From: Pseudonocardia autotrophica
GTDB taxonomy: Bacteria; Actinomycetota; Actinomycetes; Mycobacteriales; Pseudonocardiaceae
NCBI RefSeq assembly: GCF_003945385.1
Contig: NZ_AP018920.1
Coordinates: 1,922,001 to 1,986,000, forward strand
DNA: 64,000 nt
Direction: 5' to 3'
Below the pieces are notes generated by a model. The model was given only the letters and a program-made list of their open reading frames with translations. It did not search any database and was not told the DNA's origin. Positions 63,147 to 64,000 of the stretch are shown here, piece by piece. The translations under genes and the position numbers were made by a program. Each line of letters begins with the position of its first letter. Positions within the stretch are counted from its first letter, which is position 1.

Positions 63147-63533
63147 GTGCATCCGAGCCGGATCCCCGCCCTGGCGCTCGCCGCCGACCTGGTCGCGGTC
63201 GTGGTGTTCGCCGCCGTCGGCCGGATCAGTCACGCCGAGGCGGACAGCCTGATCGGCCTCGCCGGGACCGCGCTGCCGTTCCTGATCGGTGCCGCGGTCG
63301 CCTGGGCCACCCCGTGGGTGCGGGCCTCGCCGGCATCGCTGCAGGCCGGGTTCGTGGTGCTGGCGCTGACCGCGGGGATCGGGTTCCTGCTGCGGCTGGG
63401 GTTCCTCGGGCGGCTGCCGCTGTCGTTCGCGGTCGTCGCCGTGGTGTCGCTGGCGGTGCTGCTGCTCGGCTGGCGCGGACTGTCCGGGACGGTGGCCCGG
63501 CTGCGCGGGCCACGCGAGCCGTCGCACGGCTGA
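63147..63533 (+). CDS. DUF3054 family membrane protein
   Basis: A 128-aa protein with four helices: [54 protein letters not shown] and [19 protein letters not shown]. The motif GRISHAEAD after the first helix is typical of DUF3054. GTG 63147 has TACCCT 9 nt upstream (leaderless type). Function unknown. Confidence 0.85.
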   Translation: MHPSRIPALALAADLVAVVVFAAVGRISHAEADSLIGLAGTALPFLIGAAVAWATPWVRASPASLQAGFVVLALTAGIGFLLRLGFLGRLPLSFAVVAVVSLAVLLLGWRGLSGTVARLRGPREPSHG

Positions 63534-63601
63534 CCGGGCCGGGCGAGCCGTCCCGGGGTCACACCCCGCGGCCCGGCCGGGACGGCGGGACGAGGCATAC
63601 C

Positions 63602-64000
63602 ATGGAACGCATGGCCACGCGCACGTTGCTCGTCCCCGGCACACCGACCCCGATCCGTGAGGTGCCGGCGCACATCCCGCGGCCCGAGTACGTGGGCAAG
63701 TCCTCCCCGGCACGCAGCCGGCGCGGCGACGTGCAGACCCCCGAGACGATCGAGCTCATGCGGCACGCCGGCAAGGTCGCCGCGGAGGCGCTGCGGCTGG
63801 CGGGGGAGACGGTCCGGCCCGGCATCACCACCGACGAGATCGACCGGGTGGTCCACGAGTTCCTGATCGACTCGGACGCCTACCCGTCGACGCTGGGCTA
63901 CCGCGGCTTCCCCAAGTCCTGCTGCACCAGCCTCAACGAGGTCATCTGCCACGGCATCCCGGACACCACCGTGATCAACGACGGCGACATCGTGAACGTC
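63602..64000 (+). CDS. map: Methionine aminopeptidase (3'-truncated by window)
   Basis: The first 133 codons of a type I methionine aminopeptidase, open to the window end. The actinobacterial N-terminal extension ([19 protein letters not shown]) is followed by [66 protein letters not shown] (first metal-site region) and [11 protein letters not shown] 63602 or 63611 may be the start. Position after the PBP is as in mycobacteria. Confidence 0.93.
   Translation, partial: MERMATRTLLVPGTPTPIREVPAHIPRPEYVGKSSPARSRRGDVQTPETIELMRHAGKVAAEALRLAGETVRPGITTDEIDRVVHEFLIDSDAYPSTLGYRGFPKSCCTSLNEVICHGIPDTTVINDGDIVNV

Overview
The window is a 64 kb piece of a high-GC actinobacterial chromosome. Gene order from smc to map follows the mycobacterial/pseudonocardial housekeeping arrangement: acyP-smc-ftsY-amtB-glnK-glnD-ffh, rpsP-KH-rimM-trmD-rplS-lepB-rnhB, yraN-comM-dprA-xerC, rpsB-tsf-frr-cdsA-rlmN, dxr-rip1-ispG-GNAT-PBP-map. 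A WhiG-type sigma factor, GTG starts, 4-bp start/stop overlaps and near-absent A/T third positions fit a Pseudonocardiales genome. Pseudonocardia is my best guess, but that is inference from gene order and codon bias, not a database match. No rRNA, tRNA, CRISPR array or prophage is visible.

Layout. 1-6917: potassium-limitation operon kdpA(partial)-kdpB-kdpC-kdpD-kdpE. 7006-8621: a secreted CAP-domain protein divergent from acylphosphatase, then a VOC-fold protein. 8701-14052: SMC condensin and SRP receptor FtsY. 14177-18478: GlnR-box-controlled ammonium module amtB-glnK-glnD. 18479-19929: about 1.45 kb with no credible gene, holding a 36-bp tandem array, a 65-bp inverted repeat pair and degenerate repeats. 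19930-24012: P-loop protein, Ffh, amidohydrolase, CPBP protease. 24161-31757: ribosome/translation/export block, interrupted between rimM and trmD by a two-gene HTH + stand-alone Clp-N cassette with twin palindromic operators. 31907-36949: YraN, ComM, DprA, XerC and the WhiG-family sigma factor. 37014-37857: a frameshifted M23 peptidase gene. 38315-41726: rpsB, tsf, frr, cdsA, with pyrH missing from its usual place between tsf and frr. 41723-44907: methyltransferase, Rieske lipoprotein, membrane protein, RlmN. 44954-45306: DUF1345 remnant. 45357-50963: polyol-type (SmoEFGK-like) ABC importer and divergent LacI regulator. 51099-55746: repair islet (DUF559 protein flanked by palindromic repeats, LigC-type ligase, Mug glycosylase, Prim-Pol). 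55754-64000: DUF2631 protein and the isoprenoid/envelope block dxr, rip1, HAD, ispG, GNAT, PBP, DUF3054, map (cut by the window end).

How it works together. Two nutrient modules (Kdp for K+, Amt/GlnK/GlnD for ammonium) sit beside the co-translational targeting pair FtsY/Ffh, the ribosome assembly genes and signal peptidase. Many genes have a TAnnnT-like hexamer 6-9 nt before the start codon, suggesting frequent leaderless transcripts. The least conventional parts are the Clp-N cassette, the repeat-filled glnD-ffh spacer, a 27-bp element placed exactly 49 nt before both yraN and the M23 gene, the palindrome-flanked DUF559 gene and the absent pyrH.
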